A DNA stretch of 64,000 bases from Saussurea involucrata (Eukaryota > Streptophyta > Magnoliopsida > Asterales > Asteraceae): positions 26,261,696 through 26,325,695 of the forward strand of contig CM066312.1 in the NCBI GenBank assembly GCA_033807775.1. Reading direction: 5' to 3'. The notes under the pieces are model-generated. The model was not told the DNA's origin. It saw only the letters and a program-made list of their open reading frames with translations, and did not search any database. Below are positions 1 to 8,459 of the stretch, piece after piece. The first letter of the stretch is position 1; each line of letters begins with the position of its first letter. The position numbers and the translations under genes are program-made.

Positions 1-135
1 TATCCTAAAAAAATGCATTTAGTAGATATGGGATCTAATTTGTTTTAAGCTTCTTGTCTCACATAAGCCTCACATCCCCATACCCTTAAATAGGATAAGG
101 ATGGAACCTTTCCATGCCAAATCTCATAAGGTGTT
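1..135 (-). pseudogene. OC pol, region just after the integrase core (partial)
   Basis: The minus-strand translation begins TPYEIWHGKVPSLSYLRVWG, the usual copia sequence after the integrase core, and ends with KCIFLG, also typical. It continues the polyprotein broken at 13731 by S1. A TAA lies in frame at 45-47, so this copy cannot make full-length pol. The piece runs off the left edge, so the reverse transcriptase is not visible. Confidence 0.85.
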
Positions 136-185
136 TGTTAGATCTGAAGTTTTGTCAATAAACCAAGTGTTGAAGATCTGATAAG

Positions 186-413
186 AGGACTCAGATGTTC
201 TGAGTAGAGAAGTCAGAGGTCTGACTGTGAAGTCAGAAGTATTGATCAGTGGAAAGAGAAGTCAGATGTCTGATAAGAAGAGTCAGTGGTCTGAGTAGAA
301 GACTCAGATGATCTGAGTAGAGGAGTCAGAGATATGAGAGAAAGAGTCAGAAGATCTGAGAAGCTTTATCAGAAGAATGTTCAGAAGTTCTGAACTACCT
401 GTTCAGAACTTAT
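186..413 (+). repeat. Cluster of TCAGA/TCTGA inverted repeats in S1 U3
   Basis: About seven short dyads lie in about 230 bp. Examples are ACTCAGATGTTCTGAGT (7-bp arms, 3-bp loop), AGTCAGAGGTCTGACT (7-bp arms, 2-bp loop) and GTTCAGAAGTTCTGAAC (8-bp arms, 1-bp loop). They sit just upstream of the G-box and TATA box, as a transcription-factor array would. The same word recurs inside the element at 3029-3152, 5614-5700 and 7528-7700. Confidence 0.85.
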
Positions 414-453
414 GACAAGATACTTTACTTAGTATTTTATAAACTAATTAGGA

Positions 454-524
454 CACGTGTTATGTTCTTATTAGTCTTTCTTATTTGTACTGTAGCTTTA
501 AGATGTCCGTTGCAGTATAAATAG
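454..524 (+). promoter_or_regulatory. S1 LTR promoter: G-box and TATA box
   Basis: CACGTG at 454-459 and TATAAATAG at 516-524, followed by the region expected to hold the start of the genomic RNA about 30 bp on. The same layout is in the 3' LTR (TATA at 13533-13541). Confidence 0.75.
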
Positions 525-715
525 TAGTTAGCTCTATGATGCTAACTGATTGATTTTTCCCGTATAACTTTGTATTCATTCTCTGTAATCTTTGAGATTC
601 TCTCTCTCATAGATCTGTAATTCTGTTCATCATTGAATACAATTGGGCTTGATCATACAACTTCTCAATTACTGCTTTCTATATTGATTGTAAGATTAGA
701 TCCTGTTCTTACAAT

Positions 716-728
716 TGGTATCAGAGCC
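716..728 (+). other. S1 primer-binding site
   Basis: TGGTATCAGAGCC lies two bases after the 5' LTR. It is complementary to the 3' end of plant initiator tRNA-Met, the usual primer for copia elements. Confidence 0.95.
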
Positions 729-921
729 AATCAACAAACAAATTCGTTCAAGATTGTTATCGCGAAGATCAATTGATAAATTTCTTGAAGATTTCTTGAT
801 TCATTCAAAATTCGATTCCGCTGCTAGGGCTAGTTCTTGAATTCTTGTCAATTCTTGAATTACCTGTTACATTTCGATCAAGAAACTCGAATTTGTCTTT
901 CTGTTGAATTTTCTTACAATC

Positions 922-2052
922 ATGTCTTCTAAAGAATATCTAGCCATGGGATCTGAAACCAAACCGCCTGTTCTTATACCAGAAGAGTATCAGCAATGGA
1001 AAATCCGAATGATCCAATTCCTAGACAACATTGATGAAAACCTTATGATTTCTATTCGAGAAGGCCCAATTGAAGTATACATCGATGTTGCTGCAACCCC
1101 TGCTACAGAGACAACTCCAGAAATTCCAGCGACCAGGGTGAAAAAGAGTTATTCCCAATACACAGCTAAACAGAAGAATAGGCATGCTATTGACAAAAGA
1201 GCAATTACTTTGATGACTTTGGCTGTCCCAAATGAAGTTCTTAACAGGATTGACAGTGGATTATCAGCTAAAGAAATGTGGGACGAATTGGAAAGGCAAA
1301 TGTTAGGAACTGTGAGATCTATTCAGGCAAAGTTAAATCAAAGCATAAATGCTTATGAAAGGTTCAAAGCAAAAGAGTCAGAAAGTTTGACACAGACATA
1401 CAGTAAATTTTGCACTATTCTAAATGACTTGAGAAGAAATGGACTGAAGAAAACAAAATCAGAAATAAATTACAAATTTCTGAACAGTCTAAATTCAGAA
1501 TGGTCATCATTTGCCATAAGTCTGCAAATGAACAAGGATATGTGTGAAGAAGACTTAAATGATCTATTCTGTGTTCTTAATCAACATGAAGACCCTGTCA
1601 AGTTAGTTGTGGAAGAGAAGAAAAATGTTGCTGATCAGTTAGCGTTCTTATCAAAGTCCAAAGCAATCAAAGCACCCAAAAAGACTGCATATCTATCAGA
1701 GATACCTAATCTGGAAGAATCTGACAAGGAAGAAGGATCAGAAGATGATGAAGATATCAAGAAAATGGCTGAGAAACTAGCTTTGTTGACAAATACTTTC
1801 AATAAAAGGTATGGGAAGGGTAGATTTGAAGGAAATTATAAGAGAGTTGGGAGTTCAGACTATAAGAAGAAAGAAGACAGAGAAGAAAATAAGTTTGAAA
1901 AGAGAGTAGAGAGAAGTGAAGAAAACAATGAACAGAAGGATGAAAGAAAAGAAAAGAATCTGTGTTTCAAATGTGGAAAATCTGGCCACTATGCTAAGGA
2001 TTGCAGAGTTAAAATTGTGAAAGACTATGAGTACTACACCAAGAAGGCTTAG
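922..2052 (+). CDS. gag: S1 gag, N-terminal part with zinc knuckle
   Basis: First ATG after the primer site (MSSKEYLAMG); the open frame extends slightly upstream but without an ATG. The middle is a copia gag domain (UBN2 type), with KEMWDELE and a QTYSKF region. It is followed by an acidic stretch and a CCHC zinc knuckle CFKCGKSGHYAKDC (1963-2004), which should bind the genomic RNA inside virus-like particles. The frame ends at TAG 2050-2052 but continues open in the same frame from 2053. The TAG is therefore either a nonsense mutation or a readthrough site; its context TAG CTT GCA does not match the known CAR-YYA readthrough signal. Confidence 0.85.
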   Translation: MSSKEYLAMGSETKPPVLIPEEYQQWKIRMIQFLDNIDENLMISIREGPIEVYIDVAATPATETTPEIPATRVKKSYSQYTAKQKNRHAIDKRAITLMTLAVPNEVLNRIDSGLSAKEMWDELERQMLGTVRSIQAKLNQSINAYERFKAKESESLTQTYSKFCTILNDLRRNGLKKTKSEINYKFLNSLNSEWSSFAISLQMNKDMCEEDLNDLFCVLNQHEDPVKLVVEEKKNVADQLAFLSKSKAIKAPKKTAYLSEIPNLEESDKEEGSEDDEDIKKMAEKLALLTNTFNKRYGKGRFEGNYKRVGSSDYKKKEDREENKFEKRVERSEENNEQKDERKEKNLCFKCGKSGHYAKDCRVKIVKDYEYYTKKA

Positions 2053-4062
2053 CTTGCAAAGAAGAGAGATGATAAAATTGCTTTGTTGGCTGAACAGGAG
2101 AATTGGTTGTACTATACTTCTGATGAAGATGATCATATCAACTTTCCACAGATGCAGAGCTATATGGCAAAAATAAGGAATGAGGGTGATTCTGATTTTG
2201 AAGATGCTGATTCTGAGTCATCTGCTGAGGTACATTCTTCACTTGAATTAGAGTTAATGACACAGATTGGTGAAATGAAAACTGAATTTGCTAATCTAAG
2301 AAAACAGATAAAAGGAGAAAGAAATTTGGTTAACAAATTCAGAATTGAAAAAGAAGTAATAAAAGAACAATATGAAGAATCTGAGGCTGAGAAACAGAAA
2401 GTTAAAGATGAAAATTCTGAATTGATGAAAAGGCTTTCTGAACTAAAAGTTGAATTTTCAAAAATAAAGGATGAAAAAGGTGATTTACAAATAAAATTTG
2501 ATATGTTATTTGAAGAAAGAAAGAATTTATACACTAAAATTAAAGAATTAGAAGATCTGAATTTGAAAAGGGGTCAGACTCAGCAAACACTAAATCTTTT
2601 ATTAAACAACGTTAAAGATACAAGATTTTACAACCCAAAGAAGGGATTGGGATTGGAAGAAAATGTCACTTTAAAAAGAGCTCCAATTAACTTGTATGAA
2701 AAACTTCAAGTTTCTAAGCCAAAAATCCCAGAAATTGTTGAAGTTTTCATAAGACCTGCTAGTTCTATAACAAGTTCTGACAATTTGCAAAGACCAAACT
2801 CTAAAAAGTCAGATGAGAAAATTTCTGAGTCTAAAACAGAAAAGTCAGTTGGTTCAGAAGAAAAGGTTAAGAAAGAAGTTTCTAAACCAACAGATGAAAA
2901 GCCAAGATACAATGATACTAAATTCAAGTATGATTCCTTAAATGTCAGCTACAAAAATAAACAACCAAGTTTTTCATATCATGACATTGAGAGCATATTT
3001 GACACAAGTAAAAATTCTGAAACAGTCAATCAGAAGTCTGAAACTTCTAGTCAGGATTCTGAACTTTGTAGTCAGAACTCTGAGTCTAAAGATCAGACAT
3101 CTGAGTCTGTAAATCAGAACTCTGACTCAGGTAGTCAGAAGTCTGATTCAACTGGATTTTCTGAAACAAAATCAGATGAATTTTTGCAACTTGAAAAGAG
3201 ATTTAATCTTGTGAGTCAAGAACTTGAGGACTTAAGGAAAGCTTATGATGAACTTGAAAATGATTTCTGTGAGGTGGATATTAAACTTGAAGAAGCTTTG
3301 AAAGAAAAGAATATTTTTATTCAGAAAATAACAGAGTTTGAAAAACTGAAGACTGAGTATGATCTTTTTAAAATTAATGCTTCAAGAGAAAATGATAAAT
3401 TCTTTAATGAATCAAGTACATATGAAAAAGGTGAATCATATAATTCTTCTAACAAAAAGAACTTGAATTTTTCAGAAAAAGAAGAAAGCAAAAGGAAAGA
3501 TGATCTTGCAAAGTTGAATGATCTGAAAAGGGATCTTGAGAAGCTTAGAATGAAATCTACTTCTGAACTCAAAGCTAGAAATTCTTGTAATAAGGGCAAT
3601 TGTACTCTGAACAGTATCAATAAAAATGAAATGACCTATGTTTCAGATTTATTGTCACTTGCAAAGAAAAATCTTGTTTGTGTTAGATGTAAAAATGATT
3701 CATTCCAATATTCTCATAAATGTCAAGTCAAAATAACTTTTGTTTCATACATAAGAAAAGATATTCAGAAAGTTTCTGTTTCTCAAAATACAGAAAAGAA
3801 GAAAATTTCTGTTCCTCAGACTCAGAAGAAAGAAAAGATAAAAGAAAAGAAAGTTGAAAATATAGCAAAACCAAAAGTTACAACTCTCAAAAAGAATTTG
3901 AACAAGCTTGTAAGCAGAAAATGTTCTGACTTCATAAAAGTTCAAGGAAAGTGGTGTTTGAAGAAAGATTTTGAGTGGAGAGTAAAAGGTACTAATGTTA
4001 AATCCAATGACAAAGCTAACAAAGATGGACCCATTCCAAAATGGGTACCTAAACCTAACTGA
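2053..4062 (+). CDS. gag: S1 gag, C-terminal coiled-coil part
   Basis: Same frame as the preceding gag, about 670 codons. It has long Lys/Glu-rich heptad stretches predicted as coiled coil (about 2250-2580 and 3180-3560), with a Ser/Gln-rich repeat between them (3029-3152). A second Cys cluster CVRCKNDSFQYSHKC follows, then a basic tail and the end motif KWVPKPN. S2 ends gag with KWVPKSN and S3 with HWVPKSA, so this end is conserved. No enzyme domain is seen; a structural gag role is inferred. TGA at 4060-4062 ends the frame and pol starts in the -1 frame. Confidence 0.8.
   Translation, partial: LAKKRDDKIALLAEQENWLYYTSDEDDHINFPQMQSYMAKIRNEGDSDFEDADSESSAEVHSSLELELMTQIGEMKTEFANLRKQIKGERNLVNKFRIEKEVIKEQYEESEAEKQKVKDENSELMKRLSELKVEFSKIKDEKGDLQIKFDMLFEERKNLYTKIKELEDLNLKRGQTQQTLNLLLNNVKDTRFYNPKKGLGLEENVTLKRAPINLYEKLQVSKPKIPEIVEVFIRPASSITSSDNLQRPNSKKSDEKISESKTEKSVGSEEKVKKEVSKPTDEKPRYNDTKFKYDSLNVSYKNKQPSFSYHDIESIFDTSKNSETVNQKSETSSQDSELCSQNSESKDQTSESVNQNSDSGSQKSDSTGFSETKSDEFLQLEKRFNLVSQELEDLRKAYDELENDFCEVDIKLEEALKEKNIFIQKITEFEKLKTEYDLFKINASRENDKFFNESSTYEKGESYNSSNKKNLNFSEKEESKRKDDLAKLNDLKRDLEKLRMKSTSELKARNSCNKGNCTLNSINKNEMTYVSDLLSLAKKNLVCVRCKNDSFQYSHKCQVKITFVSYIRKDIQKVSVSQNTEKKKISVPQTQKKEKIKEKKVENIAKPKVTTLKKNLNKLVSRKCSDFIKVQGKWCLKKDFEWRVKGTNVKSNDKANKDGPIPKWVPKPN
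3029..3152 (+). repeat. TCAGA-nn-TCTGA dyads inside S1 gag coding sequence
   Basis: Six near-regular units such as TCAGAAGTCTGA, TCAGGATTCTGA and TCAGAACTCTGA, each encoding a Q-N/K/D-S-E/D step. The protein repeat follows directly from the DNA dyad, which is the same word as in the LTR. Confidence 0.8.
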
Positions 4063-4076
4063 TCCTTTTGCAGGGC
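4062..4076 (+). promoter_or_regulatory. gag-pol frame junction with acceptor-like TTTTGCAG
   Basis: Directly after the gag stop comes ATCCTTTTGCAGGGC, and pol is open in the -1 frame from here. The pol frame has a stop at 4056-4058, so the frames overlap by only a few bases. S2 has the same layout (CTTTGTTTGCAG at its gag end, also -1) and S3 has GTTTTGTAGG. I see no standard slippery heptamer. Confidence 0.5.
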
Positions 4077-5432
4077 TGTCATGTGTGGTTTTTAGATTCA
4101 GGAGCTTCAAGACACATGACAGGTCAGAAGTCTTTTCTATCAAACTTCACAGAAAAGGCTGGAGGAGCAGTAAACTTTGTAAATAACAGCAAAGGACAAG
4201 TCAAAGGTTATGGGGATTTAACTAAAGGGGATCTGACTATCCAAAAGGTTTTCTATGTTGAAGGATTACAGCATAATCTTTTCAGCATAAGTCAGTTTTT
4301 AGACAGTCTTTGTCAAATTAAGTTTCAAATAACAGGTTGCATGATTTTAACTGAAAATGATGTTAAAGTCTTCTGGGCCAAAAGACATATGGACTTATTT
4401 GTAGTTAATTTTTCAAAATTGAAAACATTAAATACAGTTTGTCTTTTATCAAAATCACCTGCAAATGAATGCTGGCTTTGGCACAGAAGATGTTCTCATC
4501 TGAATTTCAAAGATCTTAATAATCTTGTTGCAAAACATTTGGTTAAAGGCTTACCAAAGCTTAAATTTGAAAAAGAATCATTATGCTCAGCTTGTGAAAT
4601 GGGCAAGATGAAAAAGAGTTCTCACAAATTAAAAATGGACTCATCTTGCAAAGCACCATTAGAAATGATTCATACTGATCTTTGTGGTCCAATTTCAGTT
4701 CAATCTATGGGAGGAAAGAAATATATGCTTGTGATTGTTGATGAATTCTCCAGATACACATGGGTTGAGTTCCTAAGAGCTAAGTCAGAAGCTGCTACTA
4801 CATTGATAAATTTTATCAAAAGGATTCAAGTTCTTTTACAACTTCCAGTTCAGAAAATCAGAAGTGATAATGGAACAGAGTTCAGAAATGAGACTCTTCA
4901 GAATTTTTTAGAAAGTTCTGGGATTTCTCACAATTTTTCTGCCGTCAGAACTCCTCAACAAAATGGTGTTGTTGAAAGGAAGAATAGAACTCTAGTTGAA
5001 GCTGCGAGAACAATGATGGCTTATGCAAATCTTCCTACTTTCCTATGGGCTGAAGCAATTGCAACTGCTTGTTTTACACAAAATAGAACTTTAATCAATA
5101 AGAGATTAAATAAGACTGCTTATGAACTGATAAATAAAAGAAAACCATTAATCAAATTCTTTCATGTTTTTGGTTGCAGGTGCTATGTTCTCAGAGACAG
5201 AGAAAATCTTGCCAAATTCGATAAAAAGGCAGATGAAGGATACTTTGTGGGTTATTCTTTAACTTCCAAAGCATTCAGAATCTACAATAGAAGAACCAAG
5301 AGGATGATGGGGAGCATAAATGTAACTTTTGATGAAGCCAGAATGCGGACTTCTGAACAAGACAGTTCAGAACTCATGCTGAACAAGACAAAAATGACTT
5401 CTGATACAGATTCTAATCCTATTTGTTCATAA
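4068..5432 (+). CDS. pol: S1 pol: protease and integrase
   Basis: Starts with the aspartic protease motif FLDSGASRHMTG, then a GAG-pre-integrase zinc region (CWLWHRRCSH...CSACEMGK). The integrase core follows, with its acidic triad visible in HTDLCGP, IRSDNGTEF and VVERKNRT. The C-terminal part reads VFGCRCYVLRDREN...GYFVGYS. Protease would mature gag-pol; integrase would insert the cDNA. The frame ends at TAA 5430-5432 but reopens at once in the same frame, so this is one nonsense codon inside pol. Confidence 0.9.
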   Translation: MQGCHVWFLDSGASRHMTGQKSFLSNFTEKAGGAVNFVNNSKGQVKGYGDLTKGDLTIQKVFYVEGLQHNLFSISQFLDSLCQIKFQITGCMILTENDVKVFWAKRHMDLFVVNFSKLKTLNTVCLLSKSPANECWLWHRRCSHLNFKDLNNLVAKHLVKGLPKLKFEKESLCSACEMGKMKKSSHKLKMDSSCKAPLEMIHTDLCGPISVQSMGGKKYMLVIVDEFSRYTWVEFLRAKSEAATTLINFIKRIQVLLQLPVQKIRSDNGTEFRNETLQNFLESSGISHNFSAVRTPQQNGVVERKNRTLVEAARTMMAYANLPTFLWAEAIATACFTQNRTLINKRLNKTAYELINKRKPLIKFFHVFGCRCYVLRDRENLAKFDKKADEGYFVGYSLTSKAFRIYNRRTKRMMGSINVTFDEARMRTSEQDSSELMLNKTKMTSDTDSNPICS

Positions 5433-6440
5433 CTCAATTTACTGTTTAAGGATGCTTTTAGTGAACTAATTTTTGATTCTTATGCAGAATATGAAAACCC
5501 AAAGATGGTCAAAGAGATGAAAAATAAGACTCCAGAAATAGTTCAATCAACTGTAATTTCTGACAAAGGTCCATCAGAGGAATGTCCAAATCTAATACAT
5601 ACAAGTGGTGAAAATTCTGAACCTTGTAATCAGAATTCTGATTCTTGTACTCAGAACTCTGAACAAGTCACTCAGAATTCTGACTTCATTAATCAGAACC
5701 CAAACTTGGATATGACTTCTATTCATACATCAGAACAAGGGGACAGTTCAGAATTACAAGCAATCATTGATGAGAATGATACAAACAACAATTATTCAGA
5801 GATTGATGTACTTCCTAGTGCAAATAAATGGACTAAAAATCATCCTATTCATCAAGTAATAGGTGATCCTTCAGCAGGAGTAAAAACCAGATCAGCTACA
5901 GCAAATGAAGCAATGTTTGCTGGTTTCTTGAGTGTAATTGAACCAAAGAAAGCTAATGAAGCGTTAGAGGATCCAGACTGGATTTCAGCAATGCAAGAGG
6001 AATTGCTTCAATTTGAAAGAAATAAAGTCTGGAGACTCATCCCAAAGCCTGAAGGTAAATCTATTATTGGAACTAAATGGGTGTTCAGAAACAAAAAGGA
6101 TGAATCAGGTGTTGTCATCAGAAACAAGGCAAGATTGGTTGCTAAGGGGTACTGTCAACAAGAGGGAATTGATTATGATGAGACATTTGCACCAGTGGCA
6201 AGAATAGAGGCAATCCGAATATTTTTAGCCTATGCTGCACATAAAAACTTCAAGGTGTATCAAATGGATGTCAAATCAGCCTTTCTAAATGGCAAACTTA
6301 ATGAAGAGGTGTATGTCCATCAACCTGAAGGTTTTGTTGATCCAGAATTCCCTGATCATGTTTATATTTTAGACAAAGCTTTATATGGTCTAAAACAAGC
6401 TGACGAGCCTGGTATGACACTCTTACTAAACACCTGTTAG
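5433..6440 (+). pseudogene. pol: S1 pol: linker and N-terminal reverse transcriptase, frameshifted
   Basis: Same frame as the integrase after the TAA. A Ser/Gln-rich linker (5614-5700) again carries TCAGAATTCTGA dyads. Copia RT then starts with ALEDPDWISAMQEEL and contains WVFRNKKDESG, NKARLVAKGY and YQMDVKSAFLNG. Just after ALYGLKQA (about 6401-6404) a net one-base loss shifts the frame and the ORF stops at 6440. The frame with the rest of RT runs from 6404. Confidence 0.85.
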
Positions 6441-7468
6441 GTTCAGGATTCAAGAAAGGTAAGATTGACACAACTTTATTTTTAAAGAAACATGGTGATG
6501 ATTTGATTCTGATTCAGATTTATGTTGATGACATAATATTTGGTTCTACCAGTCCAGAATTATGTGATAATTTTTCAAAAATCATGTCATCTGAATTTGA
6601 AATGAGCATGATGGGTGAACTGAATTTTTTCCTTGGTCTTCAAGTCAAACAACTACCAAAAGGTATTTTTATAAATCAAGGAAAATATGTCAGAGATATT
6701 CTGAAAAAGTTCAAAATGTCTGATTGTGCTTCTATGAGAACACCTATGGCAACTAACATAAAGTTAGATGCTGATCTCAAAGGTGTTTCAGCAGATATCA
6801 AACTTTATAGAGGCATGATTGGATCATTACTTTATTTGACTGCAAGTAGACCAGATATCATGTTTTCTACCTGTTTCTGTGCTAGATTTCAATCTAACCC
6901 GAAAGAATCACATATGTTGGCTGTCAAAAGGATTTTAAGATATCTCAAAGGAACACCTGATCTAGGTTTATGGTATCCAAAAGAAACTGACTTCAAATTG
7001 ACTGCTTTCACTGATGCTGATCATGCAGGAAGTATGTTGGACAGAAAGAGTACATCTGGTGCTTGTCACTTTTTGGGAGATAAAATAGTGAGTTGGGCAT
7101 CAAAGAAGCAGAACTGTGTATCCACTTCAACTGCTGAAGCAGAGTATGTTGCTGCTGCTGCTTCATGCTCTCAAACATTGTGGATGAGAACACAACTCAT
7201 GGACTATGGATATCAGCTTAACAAGATTCCCATCTATTGTGACTCAGAAAGTGCAATTGCTATTACTCAGAACCCTGTTCAACATTCGAAGACTAAGCAT
7301 ATAGATGTGAGATATCATTTTATAAAGGACTATATGGAAAAAGGAACTATAGAGATGCACTTTGTGCATACAAAGTATCAATTGGCTGACTTGTTTACAA
7401 AGCCTCTTGATCACAAAAGGTTTTCTTTTCTCATATGTAAAATAGGAATGCTTAATCTGCCTAATTGA
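6404..7468 (+). CDS. pol: S1 pol: RT catalytic part and RNase H
   Basis: Continues RT in the shifted frame, with catalytic YVDDIIFGS (about 6520-6550) and then ELNFFLGLQVKQ. The connection GSLLYLTASRPDI leads to RNase H, with FTDADHAG, KSTSGACHFLG, STSTAEAEYVA and a C-terminal LADLFTKPL. The family role is copying RNA into DNA and degrading the template. All expected motifs are present, so only the single frameshift at about 6402 and the upstream stops break this polyprotein. Confidence 0.9.
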   Translation, partial: RAWYDTLTKHLLGSGFKKGKIDTTLFLKKHGDDLILIQIYVDDIIFGSTSPELCDNFSKIMSSEFEMSMMGELNFFLGLQVKQLPKGIFINQGKYVRDILKKFKMSDCASMRTPMATNIKLDADLKGVSADIKLYRGMIGSLLYLTASRPDIMFSTCFCARFQSNPKESHMLAVKRILRYLKGTPDLGLWYPKETDFKLTAFTDADHAGSMLDRKSTSGACHFLGDKIVSWASKKQNCVSTSTAEAEYVAAAASCSQTLWMRTQLMDYGYQLNKIPIYCDSESAIAITQNPVQHSKTKHIDVRYHFIKDYMEKGTIEMHFVHTKYQLADLFTKPLDHKRFSFLICKIGMLNLPN

Positions 7469-7527
7469 AAATATTTTTTTTCTTAAAAATGCTAAATTTT
7501 TCTAAGTAAACTTGTCTGAGTAGTGTA

Positions 7528-7700
7528 TTCAGAACTTCTGAGTCTTGAGATCAGAACTTCTGAGTCTTGAGTTCAGAACTTCTGAGTCTTGAGTTCAGAA
7601 CTTCTGAGTCTTGAGTTCAGAACTTCTGAATCTTGAGTTCAGAACTTCTGAGTCTTGAGATCAGAACCTCTGAATCTTAAGGTCAGAGATTCTGAGTCGA
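7528..7700 (+). repeat. 22-bp tandem repeat between S1 pol and post-pol ORF
   Basis: About 7.9 copies of a 22-bp unit (TTCAGAACTTCTGAGTCTTG plus AG). Each is centred on the dyad TCAGAA-C-TTCTGA. The period is about two helical turns. The rest of 7469-8221 has no ORF and is AT-rich; 7832-7840 is a polypurine-tract-like AAGGGGGAG. Confidence 0.9.
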
Positions 7701-7831
7701 TACTTCAGCAATCTAACTTTCAAAAATTTATTTTTGAGAAATACAAATAACTTCAACTGTATGGATTATGCTTCTATTATCTTTTTATCTCATCTTTATG
7801 TATCATTAATAGTCAAATGCATGCTCAAGTC

Positions 7832-7840
7832 AAGGGGGAG
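7832..7840 (+). promoter_or_regulatory. Internal polypurine-tract-like site in S1
   Basis: AAGGGGGAG, nearly the same as the real tract before the 3' LTR (13137-13151), lies between pol and the post-pol ORF. Multiple such tracts downstream of pol are, as I recall, typical of sireviruses. Confidence 0.5.
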
Positions 7841-8221
7841 CATCAAAATTCTTTTGGAAATCATTTTGTGATGCTTAAAAGATTTGTTTTCATTTCTTAT
7901 CGCTAATCATTCTAAGAACAAGCTTTTAATGATAAATTTTTTTTGTTATTCAAACTATATCTGAATTAAAAACTTTTCATATTCAGATATAAGATTTTAA
8001 ATGATCCTTTTTACATCATCATAATATGAACAGAGTTTTGATGATAAAAAGTGCTTCTATTTGTTCAAACCTCTTCTGAATAATAAAAATGTTTTATATT
8101 GGTCAGAAGTTGATTTTAAATGACATTTTGGTTACAAGGCAAAATTCTTCTGAGTCATGGAATCAGAACATCTGTGCGTGTTATTCAGATCTTTGACTTG
8201 AGTCAAAATTCTATCCACTAA

Positions 8222-8360
8222 CACGTGTCAGCTTCATATTTGTTTGACAATGCCACGCATTTCATTTAAATCCTTTGTGGTATTTCACATGTGTTGACTC
8301 CGTTATAACATTGATTTCGCTTTTCCGTTAAACCTTTCAACTTCGCGGATTTTAAATAGG
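8222..8360 (+). promoter_or_regulatory. Candidate internal promoter of the S1 post-pol gene
   Basis: G-box CACGTG at 8222-8227 and a TATA-like TTTAAATAGG at 8351-8360, about 100 bp before the ATG. S2 and S3 have clearer TATA boxes at the equivalent place. No leader intron is seen in S1. Confidence 0.45.
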
Positions 8361-8459
8361 TCTTAAAATCCCTATTTCAAATTTCTTTCAAATTCCAGAG
8401 CGAAACGTGAGATACGAATCAAATCCAGAGTTCTTTGAATCTGTTTTTCTTCTTAACTC

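Larger units (their letters stand above)
136..713 (+). repeat. S1 5' LTR
   Basis: Direct copy of 13152-13730 with TG...CA ends. It contains a cluster of short inverted repeats, a G-box CACGTG at 454-459 and a TATA box at 516-524, so U3 is roughly 136-545. Confidence 0.95.
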
